A stretch of 64,000 bases of DNA from contig JAKEEU010000056.1 in the NCBI GenBank assembly GCA_022616415.1, positions 1 to 64,000 on the forward strand, read 5' to 3'. The translations under genes and the position numbers were made by a program. Shown here piece after piece: positions 30,474 to 40,882 of this stretch. Numbering within the stretch: the stretch's first letter is position 1; the number at the start of each line of letters is the position of its first letter. The notes below the pieces were generated by a model. That model was given only the letters and a program-made list of their open reading frames with translations, did no database searches and had not been told where the DNA came from. Source of the stretch: Candidatus Zhuqueibacterota bacterium. Its GTDB lineage: Bacteria > Zhuqueibacterota > Zhuqueibacteria > Zhuqueibacterales > Zhuqueibacteraceae.

Positions 30474-33389
30474 TCACATCACCTTCACAACCTTGAGCCA
30501 ATCCTTGCGTTCGGCATTTGCGGTCTCAATCGCGGCTGGCGCTCCCATCACGACGACGAGACCGTGCCGGCTCACCTGTTCGAGCGCCTCGGCAAACTTG
30601 CGGAAATTCACCGGTGTTGTCGAGAGAACTTCCTCGCGCATGCGCTGGCGTTCTTCCTCCGTATCGCCGGCAAGGTAACGCGCCATCGACGTGTAGCCCT
30701 TTGCATCCGGCAATTGATAGGCGTCCAAATCGCCAATAACGCCGATGATACTCTTGGTCAGCTCGTCCTGGCTCAATTCCACCTCGCGCAGAAACTGGCT
30801 CGCCCGGTCATAGTTCTCGAGTGTCGCCAATAAATTGGGATCACGGTACGAGAGAAAATTGAAAACGCCGGAGCGCCGGTCGAAGCTGCACGAGCCGCCG
30901 TAAGCCCCGCCCTGCACGCGCACGCGCTCCCACAGCCAGGTCGTGCGCAGAAAATTGTTGATCACCAGCGCCGAGCCGTGAAATTTGTAACCGAGCTTGT
31001 AAAGATTTGCGCCTTTGCCGACGTAATTGACTTGCGCCGGAATCGTCAAGCCTTCGAACTCGCTGTGATATTCCGGCGACCACTTTGCCGTATTGACTGA
31101 GGAAGTTGGCAAGTTGCTAAGAAATTCAACCAGCTTAGGCTCAAACTGTTTGTAATTGAGCTCGTCCAAAGTCACATTGCAGATCATGCCGTTGCGATTG
31201 ACGAGCAGCCGCCGGATCTTTTCCAGCGCCGCCTGCACCTGCGGCCAATTCGAATCGACGTCTTGCGCCAGTTGGCGCAGAAAGAAGAGATAGCTCACGC
31301 CGCCCATCTGCTCGTCCAGCCATCCGGCCTCATTGAAGCGCGCATGCAAGCGTGTGCCCACAACGCGGGAGCCGGCGGGCACCAGCCCCGCCTCCAAGCT
31401 CGCCTTCGCATCCAAAACCATTTGCCGGAAACGCTCGCGATTGTCCAGCCGCGCCGTGAGCAGCACGTCGCGCAAAATTGCCAGCAGATCATCGGCTTGG
31501 TGCATCATGGCCTTGCCGCGCAAAAAGAGCCAGGCGGCGGAAGACTCAGTATGATGAATGATCGAGGTATAAGTTGCCGGCCAGACGCCGCCGGTTTTGC
31601 GGCCGATGCGCTGCGAAAGCTGCACAAAATCTTCTTTCTCAGTTCCCATTTGTGTCAAGCAGCGGCTGAAAAGGGGAAGATAGGGCAACAATTCCTGCGG
31701 CAGCGCGTGCAAATCGAAACCGGCTTCGAGATAAACGATGCCGTTGGTGAAAAGATCGTGATAAAGAATTTTGCCGCCGTTCTTTTCAATGACGGTGAGC
31801 GGAATGATTTTGTTGTGCTTGTCAATGTCGGCCAATTTAAGCAGCGGTATCGCGGCCAGCGCTTCGGGAGAATCCGGCGTCACTTGCCGGCGTTTGAGCT
31901 CGAGCGTATTTTCGATCAACTTTTGCAAATCTTCTTTGCCCATCGCCGCGCGCGCTTTTGCCAACCGCTCTTTTTCCGCGGCTTCGTCTTGTTGCGCCAA
32001 ATTGGGATTAGGCTCGAGAATCACCGTGGTGCGATGCTGGTTTTGCAACAAGTGGCGGCGGATCATCGCTTCAAAAAACCGTTCTTTGGCCGCGACCCGC
32101 GCTTTGATGGTCGCGAGTGGCGTTTCAAATGTCAGCGGTGCCAGCGGATCGCTGCCATACAGCCAATTGGTTAGCGAACGCAGCATGAGCGACAAACCGC
32201 GCGGAAACGAGCCAGTGTTGTTTTCCCGCAAGCTAAACTCGATGGTGTTCAGCGAAGCTTCGATCGTCTGCGGATCGATGCCATTCTCGGCCAGCTTGCG
32301 CAGCGTATCAAAAATGAGCGTCTCGACTGTATCCGCGTCGGCAACAGCAATGCCTTTCAATCCGGTTGAAAAGTACATCTGGCGCAGCTCGCTTTCAAGT
32401 CCGCCCGTGACGTCCTCGCCGAGGCCGGAATCGATCAGCGCTTTGTGCAAGGGCGAGGCCGTCGTGCCGACGAGAATGTGGGCGAGCGCTTTCATCGCGA
32501 GGTTGATTTCGCGATCCGTCGTTTCCGTGAGCAGCCAATTCACCGTCACCATGCCTTTTTTACTGAGATCGGCTTCTTCTCCCGCCGCGTATCGGTGAGT
32601 GAATCTCCTGGGTTGCTCGAAACGAGGTTGAAGCGAAATTTCAGACACAATTTTGGCAGGCTCGAACTGCTTCAGATATTCGTCAACCATTCGCAAACGC
32701 TCGTCCGGCTTATCATCGCCATAGAAAAAAATGTAGGCGTTGGAGGGATGATAATACGTTCGGTGAAACGCCATGAATTGCTCGAACGTCAAATCCGGAA
32801 TATGTTTCGGATGCCCGCCAGACTCGACGCCATACGTGTTGTCCGGAAAGATCGATTGTTGCGAATGCTCGCCGAGCACGCGATCCGGCGAAGAGTAGGC
32901 GCCTTTCATCTCGTTGAACACGACGCCCTTGAAGGCGAGCGGGTCGTCGAGCGTCTCGATCTCATAGTGCCAGCCTTCTTGCTGCAAAGTGAAAGGCGTG
33001 AGCCGCGGATAAAACACCGCATCAAGATAAACGTCGATCAAATTGTAGAAGTCTTGCAGATTGGTGCTGGCGACCGGATAGCAGGTTTTGTCGGGATACG
33101 TAAAGGCATTGAGAAAGGTGTTGAGTGAACCTTTGATCAATTCGACAAACGGCTCCTTGACCGGATATTTGCGCGAGCCGCACAGCACGGAATGCTCCAT
33201 AATGTGCGCCACGCCGGTCGAGTCTTGCGGCGGCGTGCGAAAGGTAATGCCAAAAACTTTGTTCTCGTCATCGTTTTCCAACGACAGCAGTTCCGCGCCG
33301 GTTTTGAGATGGCGAAAGAGCGAAGCCGTGGTTTTTAGCTCGGGGATTTCTTGTTGGCGGATTAATTCGAATCCATGGATCACAGGCAT
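30474..33389 (-). CDS. M16C zinc metalloprotease, PreP-like
   Basis: The 971-residue protein has the inverted zinc motif HxxEH in STGVAHIMEHSVLCGS, the KGSLNTFLNAFTYPDKTCYP block and the downstream glutamate in GVVFNEMKGAYSSPD. Length and motifs match presequence-protease/insulinase-like M16C enzymes, which enclose and cut peptides up to about 70 residues. There is no signal peptide, so it is probably cytoplasmic. ATG 33389 follows GAGGAC; the longer frame from 33425 adds a non-conserved tail. It is a single gene. Confidence 0.93.
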   Translation of the reverse strand: MPVIHGFELIRQQEIPELKTTASLFRHLKTGAELLSLENDDENKVFGITFRTPPQDSTGVAHIMEHSVLCGSRKYPVKEPFVELIKGSLNTFLNAFTYPDKTCYPVASTNLQDFYNLIDVYLDAVFYPRLTPFTLQQEGWHYEIETLDDPLAFKGVVFNEMKGAYSSPDRVLGEHSQQSIFPDNTYGVESGGHPKHIPDLTFEQFMAFHRTYYHPSNAYIFFYGDDKPDERLRMVDEYLKQFEPAKIVSEISLQPRFEQPRRFTHRYAAGEEADLSKKGMVTVNWLLTETTDREINLAMKALAHILVGTTASPLHKALIDSGLGEDVTGGLESELRQMYFSTGLKGIAVADADTVETLIFDTLRKLAENGIDPQTIEASLNTIEFSLRENNTGSFPRGLSLMLRSLTNWLYGSDPLAPLTFETPLATIKARVAAKERFFEAMIRRHLLQNQHRTTVILEPNPNLAQQDEAAEKERLAKARAAMGKEDLQKLIENTLELKRRQVTPDSPEALAAIPLLKLADIDKHNKIIPLTVIEKNGGKILYHDLFTNGIVYLEAGFDLHALPQELLPYLPLFSRCLTQMGTEKEDFVQLSQRIGRKTGGVWPATYTSIIHHTESSAAWLFLRGKAMMHQADDLLAILRDVLLTARLDNRERFRQMVLDAKASLEAGLVPAGSRVVGTRLHARFNEAGWLDEQMGGVSYLFFLRQLAQDVDSNWPQVQAALEKIRRLLVNRNGMICNVTLDELNYKQFEPKLVEFLSNLPTSSVNTAKWSPEYHSEFEGLTIPAQVNYVGKGANLYKLGYKFHGSALVINNFLRTTWLWERVRVQGGAYGGSCSFDRRSGVFNFLSYRDPNLLATLENYDRASQFLREVELSQDELTKSIIGVIGDLDAYQLPDAKGYTSMARYLAGDTEEERQRMREEVLSTTPVNFRKFAEALEQVSRHGLVVVMGAPAAIETANAERKDWLKVVKVM

Positions 33390-33522
33390 GATTGTCCTCG
33401 GTTTATGAAATGTCGTTATCAACAAAATTGTAAAAAGCTTTGAAACTTCAAACCCAGTTGTTTATAATGTAAGAAATTTTGGAAGAAATTCAAGGAAGGA
33501 AAATGGTGCCGCCGATTATAAA

Positions 33523-36084
33523 TCAATCCAGCACCTTCAAATCCTCGAACAATTCCGGCCGCAAATTTTCAAACGCTTTCTGCATGACTTTCAGATAACG
33601 CCACTTGGTGCCGGTCAAAGCCGTTGCATTTTCACACCACGTTTTGGCCGCATGATCTTTGTGAGAAACTTCCTCGGTTTGCTGGCCTTTCGTTTCGAGC
33701 AACCAGTTTGTCCCTTCGTTATCCACCGCGATAAAATCAGGGTAGTAATTGCGCAAGTTCATGGCGCTGTCGGTGTACTCGATGGCGAAACCGAAAGCTT
33801 CCGGCAATTTGCTGAAGGCTCTGATGTCGTCGGAGTTGTCGAGAAATTTGGCAAAGGTTTTCTCGAAGGCGTTGCCACAGGGCACGAGATTGAAGATGCA
33901 TTTGCGCGCTTGGTAAACTTGCCGCGACCACGGGATCGGCGGCGTCGAGGAAAGCCAGCGATCGGGCGCCAGCAGCTTCGGCTCCTGTTCTTCAATGGTT
34001 TTGTGCATCAACGCCTTTTTGAAAGTTTCTTTGCAAACAAACTGTGCAACGTTTGAATTCATGGCTTTAATGACGGCCATTTCTTCCAAATTCACCGTTT
34101 TGCCAAACGCCTTGCGCTCGAAGAATTCGCTGACCTTTGGAGCCAACGCGGCAAATTGGGACGGCAGCTTGACTTCTTTGGCGATGATTCGCGCGTAGTA
34201 GCCGATCACTTCCTGCGCGGTTTGTGGATCGGGCAGGGTATATTCGCGCTCGAGTATCTTTTTCAGGGTCAGAATATCGTAGCCCTCGAAAACAAAGTTC
34301 TGCTCGGCCGTGTCTCCTTCCTTGAGTGGCAAGGGCATGCAATCAAATTGCATCACTTCCAATGCAGCAATTTCCTCGGCAAGGCTTTTCTTGCGCACCA
34401 GTGACGGCGTGAGCTGTGGAATGGCAATGTCGAATTCTTTCTTTTCTTCCATCGGCGCGATGGTGAGAATGCGGAGCTTGTCTTTGCCGAGCTCGAAGGT
34501 TTCCAGCGTCAGATCTTCGAGCTTTTCCAAGTCTTCGACAAACTCGAGAAAGGCCTTGTTGCCGATGATGTCCACGCGTTCGGCATATCCTACTGACGCG
34601 CCGCGAAACATCAAACGCAAACCGCGACCGATGGTTTGTTCCGGCAAAATGTTGGCCTTTGCCGAGTAGGGCCTTAAGCCCACCACCACCGTTACGTTCT
34701 GCACATCCCAGCCTTCGCGCAGCATCAACACGCTGACAATGGCTTTGATGGGATTCGTATTCAGATCGACTTCGCGGGCGGCTTGGCGGGCTTTGTCCAA
34801 ATCCGTTTTGGTGATTTCGCCGGTCTTGTTCGTGTGAATGATGAGGGTTTTGCCGCCGCCAAAATCATTCGGATATTTTGTGCGCAGCCAATCGCCGACC
34901 TCTTCAGCCTCGTCGGTTTCATTGAGCATGATGAACAACACCGGCTTTTTGGCGAGCGGCTTGAGCTGGTCGCGATATTCTTTCCAGCGCTCGACGCCGG
35001 CGGTCAAATAAGGCTTATAACGCACACTGGCGATGGTCGATTTGGCCTCGTGAATTTTTGCCACACCCTTCATCGGGCGCTTGACGATGCCATCGACAAT
35101 CGCCTGTTTCAGTGGATAATCAAAAATTGTCCAGGGAAAAATCACGCCCTTTTGAAAACGTGGCGTGGCCGAGAGATCGAGCTGGGCGGTGAGCAGCGTT
35201 TTCTCATGCAAGCGGCGAATGATTTGATTCCATTCGTTGTCTTCTTCGTGCGTGTGATGTGCTTCGTCATTGATCACCATGAGGTGAGCAGCGCGACGGC
35301 CAATCCGCTCGCCGAAATCGGTAATCTCTAATTTCTGTGAAGGCGGTTTGGCGCCGAGCATCGCCGTCATTTCTTCCGGCTCATCGTCGTTATTGATTTG
35401 GCGCCGCTCGTAAAATTGCTGAATGTTGGTGAGAAAAAGCATGCCTTCGCTGTGCGCCCGTTCGCCGGCGCCGCGCAGCACGCAATCAAAATCCCAAAAA
35501 ATCTCCAATGGTTTGGGAATCAGGGGATCGACACGGAAAATCCGGCCGCCGGCAAAATCGGTTTTCAGACGCTCGAAGACGATGACGTTGGGCGCCATGA
35601 CGAGAAACGTGCGCGCATATTCACGCGCCATCTCTTCCGGCTCGCGTACCGCGTTCATGAATTGCCACACGACGGCGAGCGACATAATTTTGGTCTTCCC
35701 GCTGCCGGTGGCCATTTTGATGCAGTAGCGCGCAAACTCATCATACGGCGGAAGCCGCACGCCCTGCAAGTTTTGCGCATAACGTTCCAGCAGAGCTTTG
35801 CGGCTGCGCACCTTCTCGATTTCCCATACAAAAATCAGGGTCTCCATGGCTTCGCGTTGCGAATAATGATAAGCGAAAGGCTGGCCGTTGAGCAGACGAC
35901 GATCGGTTTTGAACCAATGATTGAGCAGCAGCCGCGTCGTTTCTGTCGCGCCTTTGTAGCCGCCATCACGCCACTTTTTCACCGCCTCACGCAACGCCGG
36001 AACACATGGCGCAGTGCGCAGTTGCACGGCAACGTCGAGCAGATCTTTCTGTGCGGGATTCAAATCCTTTTTGCGGCGAGGCAT
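33523..36084 (-). CDS. Type III-like restriction endonuclease/helicase subunit
   Basis: The 853-residue protein has a superfamily 2 helicase core: Walker A MATGSGKTKIMS near residue 128, the DEAH box VINDEAHHTHEE, and motif VI in GRGLRLMFRG. The C-terminus has the PD-(D/E)XK nuclease pattern PDFIAVDNEGTNWLLETKGQ. This matches the stand-alone type III Res subunits (BPTD_3080-like) paired with a Mod methyltransferase. Such enzymes translocate along DNA and cut unmethylated sites. It is the last gene of the island. Its partner mod (38846-40873) carries an in-frame stop. Confidence 0.88.
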   Translation of the reverse strand: MPRRKKDLNPAQKDLLDVAVQLRTAPCVPALREAVKKWRDGGYKGATETTRLLLNHWFKTDRRLLNGQPFAYHYSQREAMETLIFVWEIEKVRSRKALLERYAQNLQGVRLPPYDEFARYCIKMATGSGKTKIMSLAVVWQFMNAVREPEEMAREYARTFLVMAPNVIVFERLKTDFAGGRIFRVDPLIPKPLEIFWDFDCVLRGAGERAHSEGMLFLTNIQQFYERRQINNDDEPEEMTAMLGAKPPSQKLEITDFGERIGRRAAHLMVINDEAHHTHEEDNEWNQIIRRLHEKTLLTAQLDLSATPRFQKGVIFPWTIFDYPLKQAIVDGIVKRPMKGVAKIHEAKSTIASVRYKPYLTAGVERWKEYRDQLKPLAKKPVLFIMLNETDEAEEVGDWLRTKYPNDFGGGKTLIIHTNKTGEITKTDLDKARQAAREVDLNTNPIKAIVSVLMLREGWDVQNVTVVVGLRPYSAKANILPEQTIGRGLRLMFRGASVGYAERVDIIGNKAFLEFVEDLEKLEDLTLETFELGKDKLRILTIAPMEEKKEFDIAIPQLTPSLVRKKSLAEEIAALEVMQFDCMPLPLKEGDTAEQNFVFEGYDILTLKKILEREYTLPDPQTAQEVIGYYARIIAKEVKLPSQFAALAPKVSEFFERKAFGKTVNLEEMAVIKAMNSNVAQFVCKETFKKALMHKTIEEQEPKLLAPDRWLSSTPPIPWSRQVYQARKCIFNLVPCGNAFEKTFAKFLDNSDDIRAFSKLPEAFGFAIEYTDSAMNLRNYYPDFIAVDNEGTNWLLETKGQQTEEVSHKDHAAKTWCENATALTGTKWRYLKVMQKAFENLRPELFEDLKVLD

Positions 36085-36119
36085 GATGTCTTTCCGAGAT
36101 GAAAGTGCTGAGTGATTGA

Positions 36120-36701
36120 TTATTTTTTGAAGGGAGGAATATCAACCGGCAAGCCGACGCGCATGAAATAGCGGGCAAAGGCTTGGCCAAGATGCTCGCG
36201 ATACGGCGGCAGCAAACGCAGACGCTTGCCTCGCGCTTGCGCCATACCCCGTAAAAATACGAGTGGCAGAGAATAAACCCGATGGAAACTCACCGCTCGA
36301 ATTGGGCGCTCGAAACCAGGGAGCGTCGAAGCATACAACATGAGATAGCCTGGAACATTGCCACGACGGATGTCTTCTTTGCCTTTCCATTGGTGAGCCA
36401 ACTCAACTTGAGTTGCTAACTTTTCTAAATCCCACAGAGGACAAAGCAAAACTTCATTAATTTTTGGGTGTTCCTTGACGAGATCGCAAGACTGCGTCAT
36501 GACAATCACGTCAAGCTCCCAAGTTGAAAAATCCGCCTTGAAATTCGGCGAACAATAATCTTGATAGGAGAATGGCGAAGCCAGAGTAAAAACAGGGCAC
36601 CGCTCAAAAATGTCCCCTTGCTCCAAATCGTCACCTTCGATCGTTTCATACCACGGGAAACGAATATATGCAGTGCTTGCATTCAACTGATTCTCCATCA
36701 T
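36120..36701 (-). CDS. Unknown protein between TIGR04255 and Res
   Basis: The 193-residue soluble protein begins with GDDLEQGDIFERCPVFTL and has LDVIVMTQSCDLVKEHPKI, a stretch seen in small proteins that accompany TIGR04255 genes. It has no known catalytic motif that I can name. Its ATG lies 7 bases after the TIGR04255 stop, so the two are co-translated. A role in the same system as TIGR04255 is likely; whether that is restriction or another function is open. Confidence 0.6.
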   Translation of the reverse strand: MMENQLNASTAYIRFPWYETIEGDDLEQGDIFERCPVFTLASPFSYQDYCSPNFKADFSTWELDVIVMTQSCDLVKEHPKINEVLLCPLWDLEKLATQVELAHQWKGKEDIRRGNVPGYLMLYASTLPGFERPIRAVSFHRVYSLPLVFLRGMAQARGKRLRLLPPYREHLGQAFARYFMRVGLPVDIPPFKK

Positions 36702-36707
36702 CTTGCC

Positions 36708-37802
36708 TCACTCTTCTACCGGATCATAGAAAAAGGGCGGCACCGGAGCAGGGCCCATATTGTACACCGTCGCGGTGAAGGTGCGTTTGGGCACATCCGG
36801 CTCCTTGAACACAATGTCCTTCTCCACGCCCAGCGCCAGTTCCAAATTTTCCCAGCGCTCCGCCTCGCGCGCTTCCGCGTCCTCCCAGTGGCCGGCCTTA
36901 GTGCCCAGCTCTAACACACGGTCGCGATAAAACGCCACTGCCGCCGATGAATCGACCGCCGTCGTTGACATTTCTTCCAACGCATGATTTGTTGCAGCGG
37001 GGGACGGCTTTAAAGACGAAACCGCCGGTGATAGCGTTGCGGCATGAGTGACATAAGGTGCTTGCACTTCATGAACCACTCCAACTAACGCTTGCTCATC
37101 TGCTTCCGGATAGGGGCGTATCTTTTTGATCTCCCCGAAAAGGCGACGTGTTTCGTCGGTGTGGCTGGCTTCGAAAATCTGCTCGAGGCGATCGTGCGCG
37201 CGTTCCAACACGGGGCCGATTTCCTCCGCTGGCATCGGAAAGGCGCCATAATCCAAATCCAGATAAAAACGCAAGAAATCGCCTTCACGGTGAGGGACAT
37301 AGGCGAGGATCATCGCCAGTTTCTCTTCCTCCGCTTCAAAAGGAAACTCCGTGCTCAAAAACAATTTGTGATATCCCTCCGGACAACCGCGCAAATAGCG
37401 GCCGATTTCGATTTTGGTTTCCGGAATTTCGATCTGATTGATGTAACGCAACCCGAGGCGGATGATGCCGGAAGGTTGGGCCAGCTCGCGGTAAATGGTG
37501 TAGGCTTCTAAAATCGTTTTTTTAAATTGCGGCCAGGTTCGATAAGGCCGAAGCTGATTGATCGCCAAAAGCTTGGGTGAGATCTGCAACAGCGCGGAGC
37601 CATCGGCGCGACGGAATTTCGTCTTGGCGCCAGGCGTTGGTTTCTGCTCGTCATGGCTGTTCATCAGCTCGCGCTGCGGAAATTGCGCCTGCACTTTTTC
37701 GTAGATCAGATCGGGAACGGCGGGATTCCAACTCGACGGCGGCTGGAATTTGAATTCGCAGACGGCTTCGATGAGTGGAGGGTTTTTGTAATTTTTGCTC
37801 AT
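36708..37802 (-). CDS. TIGR04255 family protein
   Basis: The 364-residue protein starts KNPPLIEAVCEFKFQPPSSW, has GSALLQISPKLLAINQLRPY, and GLRYINQIEIPE, the signature layout of the sporadically distributed TIGR04255 family. No biochemical function is known. The N-terminal 250 residues are conserved; the C-terminal 100 appear variable. AAGGGG precedes ATG 37802. It lies between a retropepsin-like gene and the unknown gene 36120-36701, with short gaps, and is part of the restriction-like operon. Confidence 0.85.
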   Translation of the reverse strand: MSKNYKNPPLIEAVCEFKFQPPSSWNPAVPDLIYEKVQAQFPQRELMNSHDEQKPTPGAKTKFRRADGSALLQISPKLLAINQLRPYRTWPQFKKTILEAYTIYRELAQPSGIIRLGLRYINQIEIPETKIEIGRYLRGCPEGYHKLFLSTEFPFEAEEEKLAMILAYVPHREGDFLRFYLDLDYGAFPMPAEEIGPVLERAHDRLEQIFEASHTDETRRLFGEIKKIRPYPEADEQALVGVVHEVQAPYVTHAATLSPAVSSLKPSPAATNHALEEMSTTAVDSSAAVAFYRDRVLELGTKAGHWEDAEAREAERWENLELALGVEKDIVFKEPDVPKRTFTATVYNMGPAPVPPFFYDPVEE

Positions 37803-37831
37803 AAATACCCCTTTTTAAGAAACGTCGTTTC

Positions 37832-38704
37832 TCATGCAACTATTTTGCCAAACCGTACTTCCGTGATACGGGCATCGAAATCGAGTGTAATGCGGGGACG
37901 CAAATTGAAAAGGACATTTCGCCCAAGCAGGAAAGAGCGGTTAGGATTGATCGCCGTGAACGGGCTGTTGTGCCAATCATCCACACAAATTATAGTCGCT
38001 CGGCCTTGACGGCTGACGCCAGCTTCGTCAACCAGTACATGCCACACGCGCTTCGTTGAATAAATGAAAGATTGGCTCAAATGTTCGGAAATTTCTAAAA
38101 CGTCATCCGTTCCCGTTTTAATGACGCCGTGCGTCTGCAATAGTTCCAGAGCCGCATAGCAATCCACTGCGCCCGTATCCAAATCCGCCTCGGTTGCGAA
38201 GCGATTATTGTTGCCCGCAATCGTTATGGACAAAGCAGGATAGGCATCTGCCGGCTCATTGGTGGAATGCCACAGGGTCGGACGCTCTTCAATGGCAAAT
38301 ACCCGAGGACTGAAAAACACAAAAGGATATTTGCCGGTCTTTTGGCAAAGGGCGAGAAAATCTTCGTCCTCCGGATAGTTGTCAAGGGTTGCGCCATGCA
38401 AAACAACCTGACCATTCAACACCATGATCCACTTTGCTTTTAGCTGATTGAGTTGATTTTCAATCCAGTGCCGGTTCAGTTTTGCGGCCTGATCTTGATA
38501 ACGCCACTTCGCCTCACGGGGGAGCGCTCTATACTCCTCCAGAGTTATGTTGTGGCTGGCAAAATTTTCTTGAGCCGGCTGCGTCGAGGGTGTGGCGTTA
38601 ACGTCCTGGATAATTTCCAGAGCAGTGGCGAGAAGTTGCTCGCCTTGTGCGTCGAGCCTCCCAAGTTTTGCTCGAACTTTTTCGATGAGCGTTTCGGTGG
38701 TCAT
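37832..38704 (-). CDS. DUF5678-like/retropepsin-like aspartic protease fusion
   Basis: The 290-residue protein has a short DUF5678-like stretch (KAKWIMVLNGQVVLHGATLD, about 90-135) and then a retropepsin-type domain: SITIAGNNNRFATEADLDTGAV, with the D-T-G-A active-site triad, and the matching hydrophobic end SFLLGRNVLFNLRPRITLDF. Such single-lobe aspartic proteases act as dimers. The substrate is unknown. It lies between the mod gene and TIGR04255. A second, shorter protein of the same fold lies on the other side of mod. The family call rests on the DTG and LLGR motifs and their spacing. Confidence 0.68.
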   Translation of the reverse strand: MTTETLIEKVRAKLGRLDAQGEQLLATALEIIQDVNATPSTQPAQENFASHNITLEEYRALPREAKWRYQDQAAKLNRHWIENQLNQLKAKWIMVLNGQVVLHGATLDNYPEDEDFLALCQKTGKYPFVFFSPRVFAIEERPTLWHSTNEPADAYPALSITIAGNNNRFATEADLDTGAVDCYAALELLQTHGVIKTGTDDVLEISEHLSQSFIYSTKRVWHVLVDEAGVSRQGRATIICVDDWHNSPFTAINPNRSFLLGRNVLFNLRPRITLDFDARITEVRFGKIVA

Positions 38705-38845
38705 AATTTTAACCGTGGCTAATTTTCAAACAACTCTTAATGTCCGAATCAACGTCACTGAAAACTAATGTGTACGCAAGTCGGAATTTACTTGCCACTC
38801 GAATATACATACAAAATTATTAAAATGAAAGCCCGAATTTTCATC

Positions 38846-40873
38846 TCATACCTCCACCTGCACCGTCTTCGTCGTGTCATTGCCCAAAATATCGATCACT
38901 TTGATCACGATATTGTACGTGCCGGATTTCTCGTAAGCGTGCGAAGTTTCCAACACAAAATCATTCCCTTTGCGTGTGCGATAGCTTTGCCATTCGTTGT
39001 GGAACGTGTCGCCTTTGTAATTCCAATCCACCGCCCAGTAGTCGATCCACTGGCTCCAGTGGGTGATGACTTTGAGCACCTCTTGCGGCACGTCGTCGTG
39101 CGGCGGGATGAAATCTTTGAGCATGAGCGTCGCGATGGTATTTTCACCTTTCTTTTTCGCTTTGAGATCGACGCTCAACGCTGCCAGTTCGAAGAAATGA
39201 ATATCGCCCTGCTCTACCGCGCGCTTCTCCAACACTTCGCGGGGAATTTTTTTGAAGCGAATATCGACGCGGGCTTCGGCAGCGACTTGCCGCGCCAGCT
39301 CGTTCAGCTCAAACGCAAATTCCCAGCCGAGTACATCGACGCCGGCTTCTTGCGGAGAATTTTTGCCTTTGCCAATCGCGCGCCAGATTTCTGCGGCAAT
39401 GGCTTTCACATCCGCCAACGTCACCGGTGCATCCACCGCGCCGACGTGGACCATGCGCCCGCTTTTGATCCCGTGCAGCCACGTGTGCCCATTCACCGGC
39501 TCGGCATGATAGAGATCAAGAATGAATTTGCGATAGCGGATTTCGCGCTCGCGTTGATCTTCCTGTGAAGCAAATTCCGCCGCCTGCCACGCCTGCCGTT
39601 CGTACTTGCCGAGGTTCTGCACCACAAACGGCTTGACATTGGCAATGCCGAGCAATCTTTTGCGCGTGGTGTGAATGGCAAAACGCCCGAGATCGCAAGT
39701 GATCCACCGGCGATTGAGTTTTTCCGCGACCGCCACCGTTGTGCCGCTGCCGCAGAAGCAATCGAGCACGAGATCACCTTCGTTGGAAGAAGCTTTGATG
39801 ATGCGTTCGAGCAGAGCTTCGGGTTTTTGGGTGGGGTATGCGACTCTTTCTGCTGATTGTGAATTAAGAGGTGCAATATCACTCCAAATGTCTTCGACGG
39901 GATTACCCTTTGAATTGTCCAAGTATCTTTTAACGCGCGGCATTCCACCACCTGAAAGTACAATCATCCCTTGCGTCATGCCCTCATCAATTCTGTCTTG
40001 AGACCAAATCCAATGTTTGCCGGACGGCGGAACGATTATTTGATTTCCGAAACGCTTGGGTTCTCCTTGGCCTGCTTGAGAGAAATTATCAAGCATATAC
40101 CGTCTACCAGTCTCAGGCTCAATATTTGAATAATGCTGTTCGATCCTCTCGTCAGCAAGTGGTGAATAGGGTTTGTTAAAAACGAACTGTTCGGTCTTTG
40201 CATAAAAGAAAACGGTGTCTGATACGTTTCCAAATCCTTTCGCTTGACCTTTAGAAGATCTGATTTTTTGCCACGATATTTGATTGGTGAATCGGTCTCT
40301 TCCGAATACCTCGTCTAAAATAAGACGCAAACACGCATTCACCCGCCAATCACAATGCACATAAATGCTCCCATCCTCTGCCAGCAAATCGCGCAGCAAC
40401 ACCGCGGTTTCATAAAACCACTGCAAGTACGAATCCAAACCGCGTCCCTATGTGTCGCGATAAGCTTTCTGCTCGATGATCGAAGGCTGTTTCACAAACG
40501 AAGTGGTCTCGTCTTCTTCGGTATCGGGGTGATCGGGAATCGTCGCAGTGAAAGAGAAATCCGCGCCGGTGTCAAAGGGCGGGTCGATGTAAATCAGATT
40601 GACCTTGCCGGCAAACTCCGGCAAGAGTGAGGGGAGTACGTATTTTTTATCGCCCCAAATCAAGCGGTTACGCCAATCCGTCTCGCGGCCGCTGGCAAAC
40701 AAATCCAAATTGCGGCTGCGGTCCGCGGCGCTTTCGTTCACCGTCTCAATCGTCTGAAACGGCAAAGCAATCCGCACCGGCGCGACTTTTTTGCCCCGCT
40801 CCGCTTCCTTAGAATTTAATGGATGCGGGGCGGAGTTGTCTTTGTATTTGCCTTCCCAGAGGAGTTCGGTCAT
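38846..40873 (-). pseudogene. Type III-like DNA methyltransferase (Mod), interrupted by one amber codon
   Basis: The frame is open from ATG 40873 to 38846 (675 codons) except for one TAG at 40448-40450. The upstream part has the catalytic DPPF (NLIYIDPPFDTGADFSF); the downstream part has SYLQWFYETAVLLRDLL and the SAM site LDCFCGSGTTVAVAEKL, the order of beta-class N6/N4 methyltransferases. At the stop the protein reads AYRDT-stop-GRGLDSYLQWF; relatives have Trp here, so TGG changed to TAG by one base. A downstream restart (TTG 40438) would lack DPPF. Either the gene was recently inactivated, the stop is read through, or it is a sequence error. Confidence 0.85.
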
Positions 40874-40882
40874 CAATACCCC

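Noticed and set aside
40448-40450. TAG in mod as evidence of a changed genetic code
   Set aside because: TAG is used as a normal stop in other genes here (for example 63849-63851), so a general reassignment is unlikely.
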